NCBI GenBank assembly: GCA_947258975.1
Contig: CAMYKK010000002.1
Location: forward strand, 1 to 64,000
DNA from: an uncultured Gammaproteobacteria bacterium
Lineage (GTDB): Bacteria; Pseudomonadota; Gammaproteobacteria; Arenicellales; JAANXG01
Direction of reading: 5' to 3'
DNA: 64,000 nt
Numbering within the stretch: the first letter of the stretch is position 1; each line of letters opens with the position of its first letter. Under the pieces are notes generated by a model, which did not search any database, was not told where the DNA came from, and was given only the letters and a program-made list of their open reading frames with translations. Shown piece by piece: positions 17,736 to 26,470 of this stretch. Made by a program: the position numbers and the translations under genes.

Positions 17736-19081
17736 GCGCCAGCGATGGTCATTTTTTCGAGCAAAATCGATCCGCAGCGGATGTTGCCCCGCTCATCAAC
17801 GTCGTTGCCAACCCGGGCGATGTGCTGAAACATCGTTTTAAGATTGCCGGCAATGGTGATCTCCTCGACGGGATACTGAATCTCACCACCTTCCACCCAG
17901 AAGCCGGCCGCTCCGCGCGAGTAGTCGCCGGTTACCACATTGACCCCGAACCCAATCAGTTCCGTAACCAATAATCCAGTATCCATCTCCCGTAGCAGGC
18001 CCGTCAGATCCAATGCGCCGGGTTCGATAGTGAGATTACGGACCCCGCCGGCGTTGCCGGTGGTTTGCATACCCAACTTACGGGCAGAGTAGGAGTCCAG
18101 GACATAACCGCGCAAAACACCCCCGGTGACCAGGTCCCGGTTTTCCGTGGTCACACCTTCGTTGTCAAACGCCGCGCTGCCCACCGCCTTGGGCAGATGC
18201 GGCTGTTCGTGGATGCGGACAAACGATGGAAACACCGATTGGTCCAGTTGGTCGAGCAAGAACGACGCCTTACGGTACAAGCTGCTGCCCCGCACCGCAG
18301 ACAAGAAATGCGACAACAGGCTGCTGGCGATGGGCGCCTCGAACAACACCGGGGCCTCACGCGTAGAGATTTGGCGCGCTCCCAGCCGGCGCAGCGTGCG
18401 CCGTGCCGCCGTCTCGCCGACAAGCGGCGGTGACTCCAAGTCAGCCGGATCTCGCGTTGCGCTATACCAGTAGTCACGTTGCATGAGTCCGTCCTGCTCG
18501 CCGATCACCGCACAGCTCATGCTGTGGCGAGTGCCGGTAACGAGGCCTGCGAACCCATGGGTATTCGCATAGGCCTCGGAGCCACGGTGTGTCGATATCG
18601 ACGCACCTTCCGAATTGGTGATGCGCTCGTCCAATTGGCGTGCATGGTCTTCGCACTCCCGGGCCATTTCAATGGCCCCGTCGAGGGCCAATTCCCAGGG
18701 ATGATCCAGGTCAAGTTCGATGATATTCGTGGCCAGGCGATCCCGATCCGCCAATCCCGCGCATTCATCCTCCGCGGTATATTTGGCGATGCTGGACGCA
18801 GCGCGCACGGTATCGGCAACCGCGTGCGGCGTGAAATCCGATGTACTGGCGGAGCCGGATCGATGGCCGAAGTACACATTCACCACCAAGGTCTTGTCAC
18901 GGTTGTACTCCACCGTTTCCACAGCACCCAGCCGCACTGTCACCGTGAGCCCTTGGCTGCGACTCACCGCGGCGTCGGCCGCACTCGCACCACGCCGCTT
19001 GGCCTCATCCAGCGCCTGCTGTGTCACATCAATCAGTTGTTGATTGCTGGTTTGGTCGTTAACTTGTTCGGTCGCGGTCAT
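17732..19081 (-). CDS. pmbA: metalloprotease-related protein PmbA/TldE
   Basis: Partner of TldD in a heteromeric protease that matures modified peptides such as microcin B17 and processes unfolded peptides. The sequence lacks the HEXXXH zinc motif, as expected for TldE, and has family stretches GDYSRGAAGFWVEGGEI and SLLSHFLSAVRGSSLY. ATG 19081 (MTATEQ) was preferred over GTG 19090. 449 aa. The stop codon is inside the end of a MITE-like repeat. Confidence 0.95.
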   Translation of the reverse strand: MTATEQVNDQTSNQQLIDVTQQALDEAKRRGASAADAAVSRSQGLTVTVRLGAVETVEYNRDKTLVVNVYFGHRSGSASTSDFTPHAVADTVRAASSIAKYTAEDECAGLADRDRLATNIIELDLDHPWELALDGAIEMARECEDHARQLDERITNSEGASISTHRGSEAYANTHGFAGLVTGTRHSMSCAVIGEQDGLMQRDYWYSATRDPADLESPPLVGETAARRTLRRLGARQISTREAPVLFEAPIASSLLSHFLSAVRGSSLYRKASFLLDQLDQSVFPSFVRIHEQPHLPKAVGSAAFDNEGVTTENRDLVTGGVLRGYVLDSYSARKLGMQTTGNAGGVRNLTIEPGALDLTGLLREMDTGLLVTELIGFGVNVVTGDYSRGAAGFWVEGGEIQYPVEEITIAGNLKTMFQHIARVGNDVDERGNIRCGSILLEKMTIAGA

Positions 19082-19244
19082 AAGATTCACTTAATTTAAT
19101 TTCATTCGCTATCGGGTATTCGCTCTATCGAGCGAGCGATCATGGCACGTTCTTATGTTTCGCTCTGAGGAGCGCGTGGCTTTGCTTTGGGCGCGCCAAG
19201 GAAAGTCACTCCCCCCAATAGGGGCGAAATGCAATGTTTCAACA

Positions 19245-20690
19245 TTAAACCTGCACCCCGCCCACCGTAATTCCATCGATACGCATGGTGGGTTGACCGA
19301 CACCCACCGGGACGCTCTGGCCCTCCTTGCCACAAGTCCCCACTCCCGGGTCCAACTCGAGGTCGTTGCCGACCATGCTGACCCGCGTGAGCACGTCCGG
19401 GCCGTTGCCGATTAGTGTCGCACCTTTGACCGCGTGCCCCAGCCGGCCGTTCTCGATCAAATAGGCCTCACTGGCCGAAAAGACGAATTTACCCGAGGTG
19501 ATATCAACCTGCCCGCCGCCGAAGTTCACCGCGAAAAGTCCGTTTTCGACCGACGCGATGATTTCCTGGGGGTCCATATCGCCGGCCATCATGTAGGTGT
19601 TGGTCATGCGCGGCATTGGCAAATGCGCGAAGGATTCGCGGCGTCCGTTGCCAGTCGGCGCCATATCCATCAACCGTGCGTTCATCGTGTCCTGCATGTA
19701 CGTCGCCAGAATTCCGTTTTCGATCAACACCGTCTTCTGTGCGGGGTTGCCCTCATCGTCTACGCTCAACGACCCGCGGCGGTCGAGCATGGTGCCGTCG
19801 TCCACCACGGTGCACGCGGCAGACGCGACCCGTTCACCGATACGGCCGGCAAACGCCGACGTGCCTTTACGATTGAAGTCTCCTTCCAAGCCATGGCCAA
19901 TGGCTTCATGCAGTAAGATACCCGGCCAACCGGGGCCAAGCACCACGGTCATCGTCCCCGCCGGCGGATCTTGGGCTTCCAGGTTGGTCAACGCTTGACG
20001 CGCCGCCTCACGGGCATAGCCCAGGGCGAGCGCGTCGCTAAAGTAATCGTAGCTCACCCGCCCGCCGCCTCCGCTGCTGCCCTGCTCGCGCCGGCCGTCG
20101 TGTTCGGCGATCACGGTGACATTGAGTCGCACCAGGGGTCGAATATCGGCGGCCAGCGCACCGTCATTGCGCGCCACCAGGATGACCTCGTGCACGCCGG
20201 CAAGGCTCGCGATCACTTCCTTGACGCGGGGATCCTGACGCCGAGCCTCCTGTTCCACGCGCTCCAACAGCTTGACCTTCTCGGTGTCACTCAGGCTCGC
20301 TAACGGGTCCTCCGCGCGGTACAACTGGGGCGCGCGGCCGGTCGACCAACTGATGGCATGCGCGGCGCTATCTCCGCCCTGCCGACTGATGGCGCGCGCC
20401 GCCGTTGCCGCTTCGCTGAGTGCCGGCAAGATGATCTCGTCGGAATAGGCCAACCCGGATTTTTCGCCGCTGACCGCACGCACGCCGACGCCCTGCTCGA
20501 TGCTGTGACTGCCGGATTTCACTCTGCCCTCTTCGAGCATCCAAGATTCCTGCCGTACGTATTGAAAATACAAGTCCGCATAGTCGACACTGGGCGTGAT
20601 GACCTTTCCAAACACGGCATCGAGATCACGAATGTCCAGTCCCCCGGGGGACAGTAAGGTATTCTTGGCTGTCTCTATCAGTTCTGTCAT
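19245..20690 (-). CDS. tldD: metalloprotease TldD
   Basis: Catalytic subunit of the TldD/TldE protease. The zinc motif [11 protein letters not shown] (about residues 260-270) is intact, and the protein ends with [23 protein letters not shown], with a conserved Cys nearby. 481 aa, normal length. tldD and pmbA are adjacent here, separated by a 163-base spacer. Upstream is the nitrilase gene, a common gammaproteobacterial neighbour. Confidence 0.97.
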   Translation of the reverse strand: MTELIETAKNTLLSPGGLDIRDLDAVFGKVITPSVDYADLYFQYVRQESWMLEEGRVKSGSHSIEQGVGVRAVSGEKSGLAYSDEIILPALSEAATAARAISRQGGDSAAHAISWSTGRAPQLYRAEDPLASLSDTEKVKLLERVEQEARRQDPRVKEVIASLAGVHEVILVARNDGALAADIRPLVRLNVTVIAEHDGRREQGSSGGGGRVSYDYFSDALALGYAREAARQALTNLEAQDPPAGTMTVVLGPGWPGILLHEAIGHGLEGDFNRKGTSAFAGRIGERVASAACTVVDDGTMLDRRGSLSVDDEGNPAQKTVLIENGILATYMQDTMNARLMDMAPTGNGRRESFAHLPMPRMTNTYMMAGDMDPQEIIASVENGLFAVNFGGGQVDITSGKFVFSASEAYLIENGRLGHAVKGATLIGNGPDVLTRVSMVGNDLELDPGVGTCGKEGQSVPVGVGQPTMRIDGITVGGVQV

Positions 20691-20787
20691 TAGTCATACC
20701 ACTCAAAAATAGAATTATCCGCCGCCCTGATATCGCAAACGGGACATCCCCGGCTGGGTTCGCGTCATGGTCCTGATCGGCCCATGC

Positions 20788-21606
20788 TTACAGTCGCCGA
20801 TGATTGAGGCTGGGAAATTCGTCACGTAGACGCTGCAGATGCTCCAAGTCCACATCCGCCACCGCCATACCCTGTTGCGCCGCAACCTCATCGATTACCT
20901 CGCCCCAGGGGCCGATCACCATCGAGTGCCCGTGGGTGCGACGTCCGTTGGCGTGGGTGCCGGACTGTGCGGCAGCAACGACATAGGCGAGATTCTCCAC
21001 CGCCCGAGCTCGCAGTAACACCTCCCAATGCGCCTCACCGGTGGTCGCGGTGAACGCCGACGGCACTGTGAATACGCATGCGCCATCCCTGGACAGCGCC
21101 CGGTAAAGCTCCGGGAACCTGACATCGTAACACACCGTCAATCCCAACCGTCCGACCGGACTCGCGACACTGATCTGATTTCCCCGCACCGGCCCCGGTT
21201 CGATGTAATCCGATTCCCGATATGCCTCTTGATCAGTGACCAGCACATCGAACAGATGCATCTTGTCGTAGCGGGCCACTTGGCGGCCGCGATTGTCGTA
21301 CACCAAACTTGCGGCCCGGACAAGGCCGCGGTCATGCGTAACCATTGGGATGGTGCCGGCAACGATCCACAGAGCGTGCCGCGCCGCCTGCTCGCTCAAA
21401 AAGGCCTGCACTGGCCCTCGCCCGGGCGACTCCGCGGCGCCCAGCCGATCACCGTCGCGGCGCGGCATGAGGCTGAAGTTCTCGGGCAGGACCACCAACT
21501 GTACAGCGTTATTGACCGCCTGCGCCAACAGACGTTCAACGGTGCCCAGGTTTGCGCCCATCTCAGGACCTGAATTCATCTGCAAGGCGGCCACCCGCGG
21601 CATCAT
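20788..21606 (-). CDS. carbon-nitrogen hydrolase (Nit-type amidase)
   Basis: Nitrilase-superfamily amidohydrolase close to Nit1, which deaminates damaged glutathione. The Glu-Lys-Cys triad is in LPENFSL, YDKMHLFD and TVCYDVRFPELY. I chose ATG 21606 (MMPRVAALQMNSG); it overlaps the stop of the upstream small gene, and AAGAG lies 8 bases before it. 272 aa. The longer frame to 21705 runs over the neighbouring gene in another frame and is unlikely. Confidence 0.92.
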   Translation of the reverse strand: MMPRVAALQMNSGPEMGANLGTVERLLAQAVNNAVQLVVLPENFSLMPRRDGDRLGAAESPGRGPVQAFLSEQAARHALWIVAGTIPMVTHDRGLVRAASLVYDNRGRQVARYDKMHLFDVLVTDQEAYRESDYIEPGPVRGNQISVASPVGRLGLTVCYDVRFPELYRALSRDGACVFTVPSAFTATTGEAHWEVLLRARAVENLAYVVAAAQSGTHANGRRTHGHSMVIGPWGEVIDEVAAQQGMAVADVDLEHLQRLRDEFPSLNHRRL

Positions 21607-21950
21607 CGAGACCGCTCTTTGGCATGGATCACCATGGTATCTGGAAATCCTGATCCCGGTTCGAGCAGCACTTGCTTCGACGCTACTCCCAGCGCCACCA
21701 ACCAATCACGCAGCTCCAGGGCCCATTCGTTGCCACGATCCCCACCGGGGTATTGAATGACAATGATTCCTTGCTTCATGCCCGCAAACTGGCGCATGAC
21801 TCGCTGCAGTGCCGGAATTCGTACAATAGCCGTACCGCTGCGCACCGCCGGCCACTCCGCGCGGGTCAGCAATTCCGCCGCCGTCGCCGGTTGCTGAGTT
21901 AAGAGCATACAAACTGCGATGGCTTGCAGGGGAAAGCCACGAATGTTCAT
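21603..21950 (-). CDS. small exported protein of unknown function
   Basis: 115 aa. The first 24 residues look like a signal peptide cut after ATA (MNIRGFPLQAIAVCMLL...TAAEL). The mature part has GTAIVRIPALQRVMRQF and GIIVIQYPGGDRGNEWA, then LRDWLVALG, an alternating alpha/beta pattern that loosely recalls small OmpA-like folds, but I do not recognise the family. The stop overlaps the nit start, so it is probably in the yhdP-nit-tldD transcription unit. Confidence 0.75.
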   Translation of the reverse strand: MNIRGFPLQAIAVCMLLTQQPATAAELLTRAEWPAVRSGTAIVRIPALQRVMRQFAGMKQGIIVIQYPGGDRGNEWALELRDWLVALGVASKQVLLEPGSGFPDTMVIHAKERSR

Positions 21951-21973
21951 GATTCGCCCGTATACTGCAGCGC

Positions 21974-22077
21974 GCCCGGATTTTTCACCAGGATCCCGAA
22001 AGCTGGCGCAGGACTCGCGCAGTGGAGCCCCCTGCTGTGCTTGTGCTGCGCGTAGTCACATTGCGTGGCAATACGGG
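21974..22077. repeat. degenerate copy of the MITE-like repeat
   Basis: GCCCGGATTTTTCACCAGGATCCCGAAAGCTGGCGCA (21974-22010) parallels the left end of the 17518 element. It is followed by CCCCCTGCTGTGC and the dispersed core at 22041-22059. The right end merges with the palindrome at 22073. No matching border duplication is seen, so the copy is decayed. Confidence 0.5.
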
Positions 22078-22098
22078 GTCAGAGTCTGTGACTCCGAC
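22073..22098 (+). repeat. REP-like palindrome followed by a T run
   Basis: CGGGGTCAGAGTC and GACTCCGACCCGG form an imperfect stem with an A-C mismatch, followed on the plus strand by GTTTTTTCTT. It is a diverged copy of the 17237 palindrome. It could act as a terminator for plus-strand transcripts, although no plus-strand gene ends here. Confidence 0.5.
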
Positions 22099-22208
22099 CC
22101 GGTTTTTTCTTGGCAAGCCGAATGTTCTCATTTCCGGGACCAAACGCTGTGGGTGTCTCCAATTGTGCACCATGAATAAGGGCGGGAAGCCTTCGTGCCA
22201 GGCACGGA

Positions 22209-25200
22209 CTATGGTTGCTCCAGGTTGTCCTCCAGATCCCCGGGGTCCTGTTTGATACGAGTGATGTCCGGGGATTCCCAGGGTCCAGTAACTTGATAAC
22301 GGTAGCGCACCAAGTTTGCAATCTGTTTCTTGAACAGCTTCTGCACGACAAAAACCAACGCCCCCGCCGCGGGGCTCGCAAGGGCGCTCAAGAGGCTGAG
22401 ATTACCGCCGACATGCGGGGCAACGATGACCTCCATGTCATAATCCTCCTTCGCCAGTCCCGCTCGGCCGTGGACATCGATCAGCGCTGCCGGTCCGATC
22501 ACATAAAACTCATCACTAAACATGTTGCCGTCCTGCAGCGTCCCCGTGGCACTTATCCGGTCGAACACCAGGCCTTTGGCAAATACATCGGAAAAATCAA
22601 ACGTCAGCCGCCGCATCAACGCCTCGACGTTGAGTAGACCAAACAATCGCCCCGAACCGGGGTCGACACGTATAAAGCTTCCCTTCTTGGCCGAGAATTC
22701 AAACTCGCCATTGAGTTTGTCATAGGCGAACGCGCCGGGCGAGCCATCCCACTCAGCGCGGAGTTCCAAGGCGGCTTCCCCTCCGGCGATTTGCTCCCGC
22801 AGCGCCAAAGCCGCCATCGCCTTACCCAGATCATTGCTGCCGGCTTTGACCTTCAACTCGGTGTGCTGTGTGGCCGCTGACCGCCGCCACAGACCGTCGG
22901 CCTCGATCAGCAACTCGGGTTGCTCGCAGCGAAATTTGGCGATACGCCAGCCCTCCGCCACTGGTGTCGCCTCGAAGTCGAGAGCACCCAGTGACGCGGC
23001 ATCGTAGTGGAATGTTTCAACCCTCGCGGTCACCGCCGGCAAGTTTCGCTGATCGCCAGCCGCTTGAGAACTCGCTGACTGCTTCGATCGGGGCCAGTAC
23101 AATCGCGACAGCTCGAGACCATACCATGGCGCGCTCGCATCGAGCCGCGCACGGGCGGTTCCCTGAACCGCTGCACCATCGACATCCGCCTGCCAGTTGC
23201 GGCCGTCTTCGGAGACCGCGTGCATGATCACGGTTCCGAAGTTCCGCTGCAGAAAAGTGAGCTCTTCCACTTCCAGCGAAACCCGGCGCAAGGCGTCAAC
23301 CATGGTCTGAGGATCGGCTTCGATTCCGGTCCCGGGTTCACTCAACAGCACCTCCAACCAGGCGTCCAGGTCCAAGGCATCCGCCTCGGCCCGGAAGCGA
23401 AGTTCCCGCGCCTCGGGCACCGACGCAGTCCCCGGCCCGAGGACCAAGTCCCCGGCGAGAAATCGCCAACGGCCGGGATCCGAGCGATACAAGAGGGCGC
23501 CCTTTAACAGTTGGTTGACATCAAAGTCCACGCTGCGTTGATCGGCCCCCGAGTAACGAACCAGGGTGGAAAAAGGCAGCGGCGAATCAGCCGGCTTACC
23601 CAGCGGAGGCGGAAGGTCTACATTTACACCGAGCAGCTCGGACGTCACTTTCAAATCGGCATCGCCCCGATCCACGGTCAACCGCGCCGACCAATGGGCA
23701 CTTCCGTCCATGGGCTCCACCAAGCGCTCCCCAAGTATCACCCGCAAGCGTTTCACGTCGACCTCGCCGTGGCCATCGATGGCAAAGATCGGCGGTATAC
23801 GCGGCTGCAGGGTTTTCACATCCAAGCTCACCGGCCCGTGTAGTAAGCGGGCTGACACGCCCGCACCGGATACCGAGTCCTCGGTGAATCGCACCGTGCC
23901 CTTGATTTCGTCCATGGTCACGCCATTGGGCCAGCGCAAGGTGCCGTTATCAGTGCGGTAATCACCCTCGACACGAGACTTTTTCAATTGCGACAACGGC
24001 AGCATGAGATTCAGTCGCAAGCCGCCATCTCCGGATCCGGCTACATCCATGACGCGATCTTTATCTTTAATGAACGGCCCTTGACGCAGGAAATCGACTA
24101 CATCGCCCACCTTGGCGTCGAGCATCCCCTCGACCGTCAAGGTGCGCGCCCGCGTGTAGAGGTTTTCGCCGAATGCCGAGGCCCGGAGAATACTTGAATT
24201 CAAAACTTTGCCGGTGGTGGTGGTCACGCGTAACGTGGCATTGTTGAACAAAACATCGGCATCGATTTCGGAAACCGCCGGCCACTTCTCGTGGTAATCC
24301 AAAACTCCGTCTTCGATCTTGAAACGGGCACTGAATGCGCCGTCACCGTCGGTAAACGGAAACCGATCCACGGCCCCACGCCACGTCACGTGACCCTCGG
24401 AACCGTGTCCCGCAACCAGGGCACGGCGCAACCAACGCGCGGTCTTGGGCGGCATCTTCTTAGGCAGATAACCCGACACCCCGGCAACATTCACGCGCGG
24501 TACGTCGGCCTGCAGTTCCAGGTAAGGTGCGTGATCCGAGATAACTACTTTGCCCGCACCATCGGCGATCACGAAATCCTTCGTGTGAACCTCTAACTGC
24601 GGGACTGTGATCTCCCAGCCGGTCTGCGTGCGCGACCAGCTGGCCTGTGCCTGCAACGCATCCATTGCCAGCGGCTCCTCAAACAGGCGCGGCAGCGAGA
24701 CCTCGCCGTCGGTCGCGTCAACCGTCACGCGTCCGCCGTGACTGCCGATGGACATGCGGCCCTCGATACCCCGCACTCCCGGCCACTGCCCCACTGGTTT
24801 GCTGACCACGCCAGCGAACTCCGTATCCAACCAAAAGCCCACCGGGTATGCCAGCGGCCCTAGGACATTAAAAGACACGTGCCGCAAATGCGCTTGGGGA
24901 CCGGCGGCTTGCAACTTGCCCCACCATCCCTGCTCACCAAACAAGGCCAGCCCTGCATTCACGATGGACTGCAACGCAACGTCGTCGGCTTTAACCTCCG
25001 TGCGCGCCCCGGTGCGGGATATGCCTATCTTGTCCAGGGCCAAATCAACGCCATTCAAAGACAGGCTGGGATTCATCAGCGCCAGGTCCCAACCGTCGTC
25101 GTTTCGCGACCACGATAAGTCGGTGGATAAACTATCGATATGGCGCAGCGGCTCACTCTTTTTCAGGAATAGTTCAGCCTCCGAAAAGGCGGCGTGGGCG

Positions 25201-26018
25201 CGCGCGGCGGCCAATTTTCCACCTTGCCAAGTGGTGGTGATGCGTGTGTTCAGCTCGCCGCGCACCAGTTTCGGAAGCAACTCATGAATCACCAATGGCG
25301 CGTTACCGAGATTGACCCGATCCAGGTTGACATCGATGCGGCCACCCCACTTGCGCCGCACCGGCTCGCCGGTAAGTTGGGCCGCGATGTGGATGTTCGT
25401 GCACACAGGCTCGGGACAGCGCGCAGTGCCGTCGAATCGATGTGTGTCTGCGAGATTAGAGAAATTCATATTGATCGACGACAATTCCAGGAACCCGGCG
25501 GTATCGCGCTCGTCGCGCCAGATGAGAGTGCCGTTTTCAACGCTCAGATCCTGCTGTCGAAACAACCAGCGCAGATAGCCTAATTCCTCCCCTGCTTCCG
25601 CGGTTCCGGGCACCAGGTCTCCGATGCGCACGCCGCCTTCTTTTAGTCGGGTGATTTCAACGGTTGGAGACAGCAGTGTGAAGCGTTCAAAGATGAGATC
25701 GCCCACCAGCAAGCTCCACGGGCTCACTTGCACTTCGATCCCACCCAAGCGCAGGGACGACTGGGTGTTCTCCTTGCGGCGCACGCGTAAGCCTCCGGTC
25801 TTGAACGACGGCGACCAGCCATCCCAGCGCGCCTCGAGACGCTGAATTAGAACCGGTCTTCCGAGTTGATCGGTAATGTAGGCCTCGATTCGCGCCTTGT
25901 GATCACTGAGATTCGGCCACCACGCCCGCAGTCCCACTAACGCGGCGATCACCACCATCAACAATACACCCGCGGTATAAAACGAGTAACGAAGGACGCG
26001 CAAGGTGGCTGGAATCAT
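22209..26018 (-). CDS. yhdP: AsmA-like envelope protein YhdP
   Basis: 1269-aa AsmA-family protein of the YhdP type. In E. coli, YhdP with TamB and YdbH moves phospholipid between inner and outer membrane. One transmembrane helix near the N terminus (about 12-32, YTAGVLLMVVIAALVGL) is followed by a very long beta-rich periplasmic part. The C terminus has the typical DPGSGRLFGLLNVEALMRRL and a hydrophobic LSLLSALASPAAGALVF segment. The ATG is unambiguous. Repeats fill the downstream spacer. Confidence 0.95.
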   Translation of the reverse strand: MIPATLRVLRYSFYTAGVLLMVVIAALVGLRAWWPNLSDHKARIEAYITDQLGRPVLIQRLEARWDGWSPSFKTGGLRVRRKENTQSSLRLGGIEVQVSPWSLLVGDLIFERFTLLSPTVEITRLKEGGVRIGDLVPGTAEAGEELGYLRWLFRQQDLSVENGTLIWRDERDTAGFLELSSINMNFSNLADTHRFDGTARCPEPVCTNIHIAAQLTGEPVRRKWGGRIDVNLDRVNLGNAPLVIHELLPKLVRGELNTRITTTWQGGKLAAARAHAAFSEAELFLKKSEPLRHIDSLSTDLSWSRNDDGWDLALMNPSLSLNGVDLALDKIGISRTGARTEVKADDVALQSIVNAGLALFGEQGWWGKLQAAGPQAHLRHVSFNVLGPLAYPVGFWLDTEFAGVVSKPVGQWPGVRGIEGRMSIGSHGGRVTVDATDGEVSLPRLFEEPLAMDALQAQASWSRTQTGWEITVPQLEVHTKDFVIADGAGKVVISDHAPYLELQADVPRVNVAGVSGYLPKKMPPKTARWLRRALVAGHGSEGHVTWRGAVDRFPFTDGDGAFSARFKIEDGVLDYHEKWPAVSEIDADVLFNNATLRVTTTTGKVLNSSILRASAFGENLYTRARTLTVEGMLDAKVGDVVDFLRQGPFIKDKDRVMDVAGSGDGGLRLNLMLPLSQLKKSRVEGDYRTDNGTLRWPNGVTMDEIKGTVRFTEDSVSGAGVSARLLHGPVSLDVKTLQPRIPPIFAIDGHGEVDVKRLRVILGERLVEPMDGSAHWSARLTVDRGDADLKVTSELLGVNVDLPPPLGKPADSPLPFSTLVRYSGADQRSVDFDVNQLLKGALLYRSDPGRWRFLAGDLVLGPGTASVPEARELRFRAEADALDLDAWLEVLLSEPGTGIEADPQTMVDALRRVSLEVEELTFLQRNFGTVIMHAVSEDGRNWQADVDGAAVQGTARARLDASAPWYGLELSRLYWPRSKQSASSQAAGDQRNLPAVTARVETFHYDAASLGALDFEATPVAEGWRIAKFRCEQPELLIEADGLWRRSAATQHTELKVKAGSNDLGKAMAALALREQIAGGEAALELRAEWDGSPGAFAYDKLNGEFEFSAKKGSFIRVDPGSGRLFGLLNVEALMRRLTFDFSDVFAKGLVFDRISATGTLQDGNMFSDEFYVIGPAALIDVHGRAGLAKEDYDMEVIVAPHVGGNLSLLSALASPAAGALVFVVQKLFKKQIANLVRYRYQVTGPWESPDITRIKQDPGDLEDNLEQP

Positions 26019-26264
26019 GGGTTGGCACCGGCGCCACAGTGACCATGGGTACGCATGGAAGCGTCAATCCATCGCGTGCACGCGCACTGCGTGACGCGAA
26101 CTGATCGAGGGACCTCTCCATTCCGGCGGCAGACACCACTCGTCCGTTGAAAAATGGGTTCCATCAGTGTGAAATTTACTCGCAACCGGCTTGGCCTACG
26201 CTAGATAATACACACCCAGACACCGTCTGGACGGTAATGTCCGGACAAGGTAGTATCCGAGAGG
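26019..26264 (+). other. spacer with two alternative hairpins ahead of a small ORF
   Basis: Between yhdP and the small ORF, the plus strand can form hairpin 1 (CCAGAC 26216-26221 with GTCTGG 26225-26230) or hairpin 2 (GTCTGGAC 26225-26232 with GTCCGGAC 26239-26246, one G-U pair). They share 26225-26230 and exclude each other. A GATAAT at 26204-26209 could be a -10 box, but no -35 at proper spacing is seen. On the minus strand this is the yhdP leader; its promoter was not identified. Confidence 0.35.
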
Positions 26265-26465
26265 ATGTCAGCGATGATGCCGCCGAAAGACCCCTTTGCC
26301 CAGGTACTTTGTGATCTGGCTGCCAGTGTACAGATCTCAAACCAATTAGAATCGGAACTCGACCGTTTAAAACAGGCCGCCAGTTGCGGAGGTGAACAGG
26401 AGGTTCTCGCCACCCACCATAATTTATGCCTTATCGCGGCTCACGCGAAACCAGCCACGTTGTAA
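26265..26465 (+). CDS. possible small ORF, unknown function
   Basis: 66 codons (or 63 from ATG 26274, which has AGAGG 9 bases upstream and is the better start). The protein is soluble, with a predicted helix rich in Leu, Glu and Gln (ISNQLESELDRLKQA) and three Cys. It ends only five bases from the convergent rng stop, the tight packing typical of a real gene, and the upstream leader can fold. I recognise no family. It is the only plus-strand candidate in a 34-kb minus-strand block. Confidence 0.4.
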   Translation: MSAMMPPKDPFAQVLCDLAASVQISNQLESELDRLKQAASCGGEQEVLATHHNLCLIAAHAKPATL

Positions 26466-26470
26466 GCCAT

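Noticed and set aside
19155-19415. Plus-strand ORF starting MFRSEERVALLWARQG
   Set aside because: It comes from the repeat-like tldD-pmbA spacer and runs into tldD antisense; such frames are known artefacts.
26201-26413. 70-codon minus-strand ORF opposite the small plus-strand ORF
   Set aside because: No ribosome site and lower quality than the plus-strand frame.
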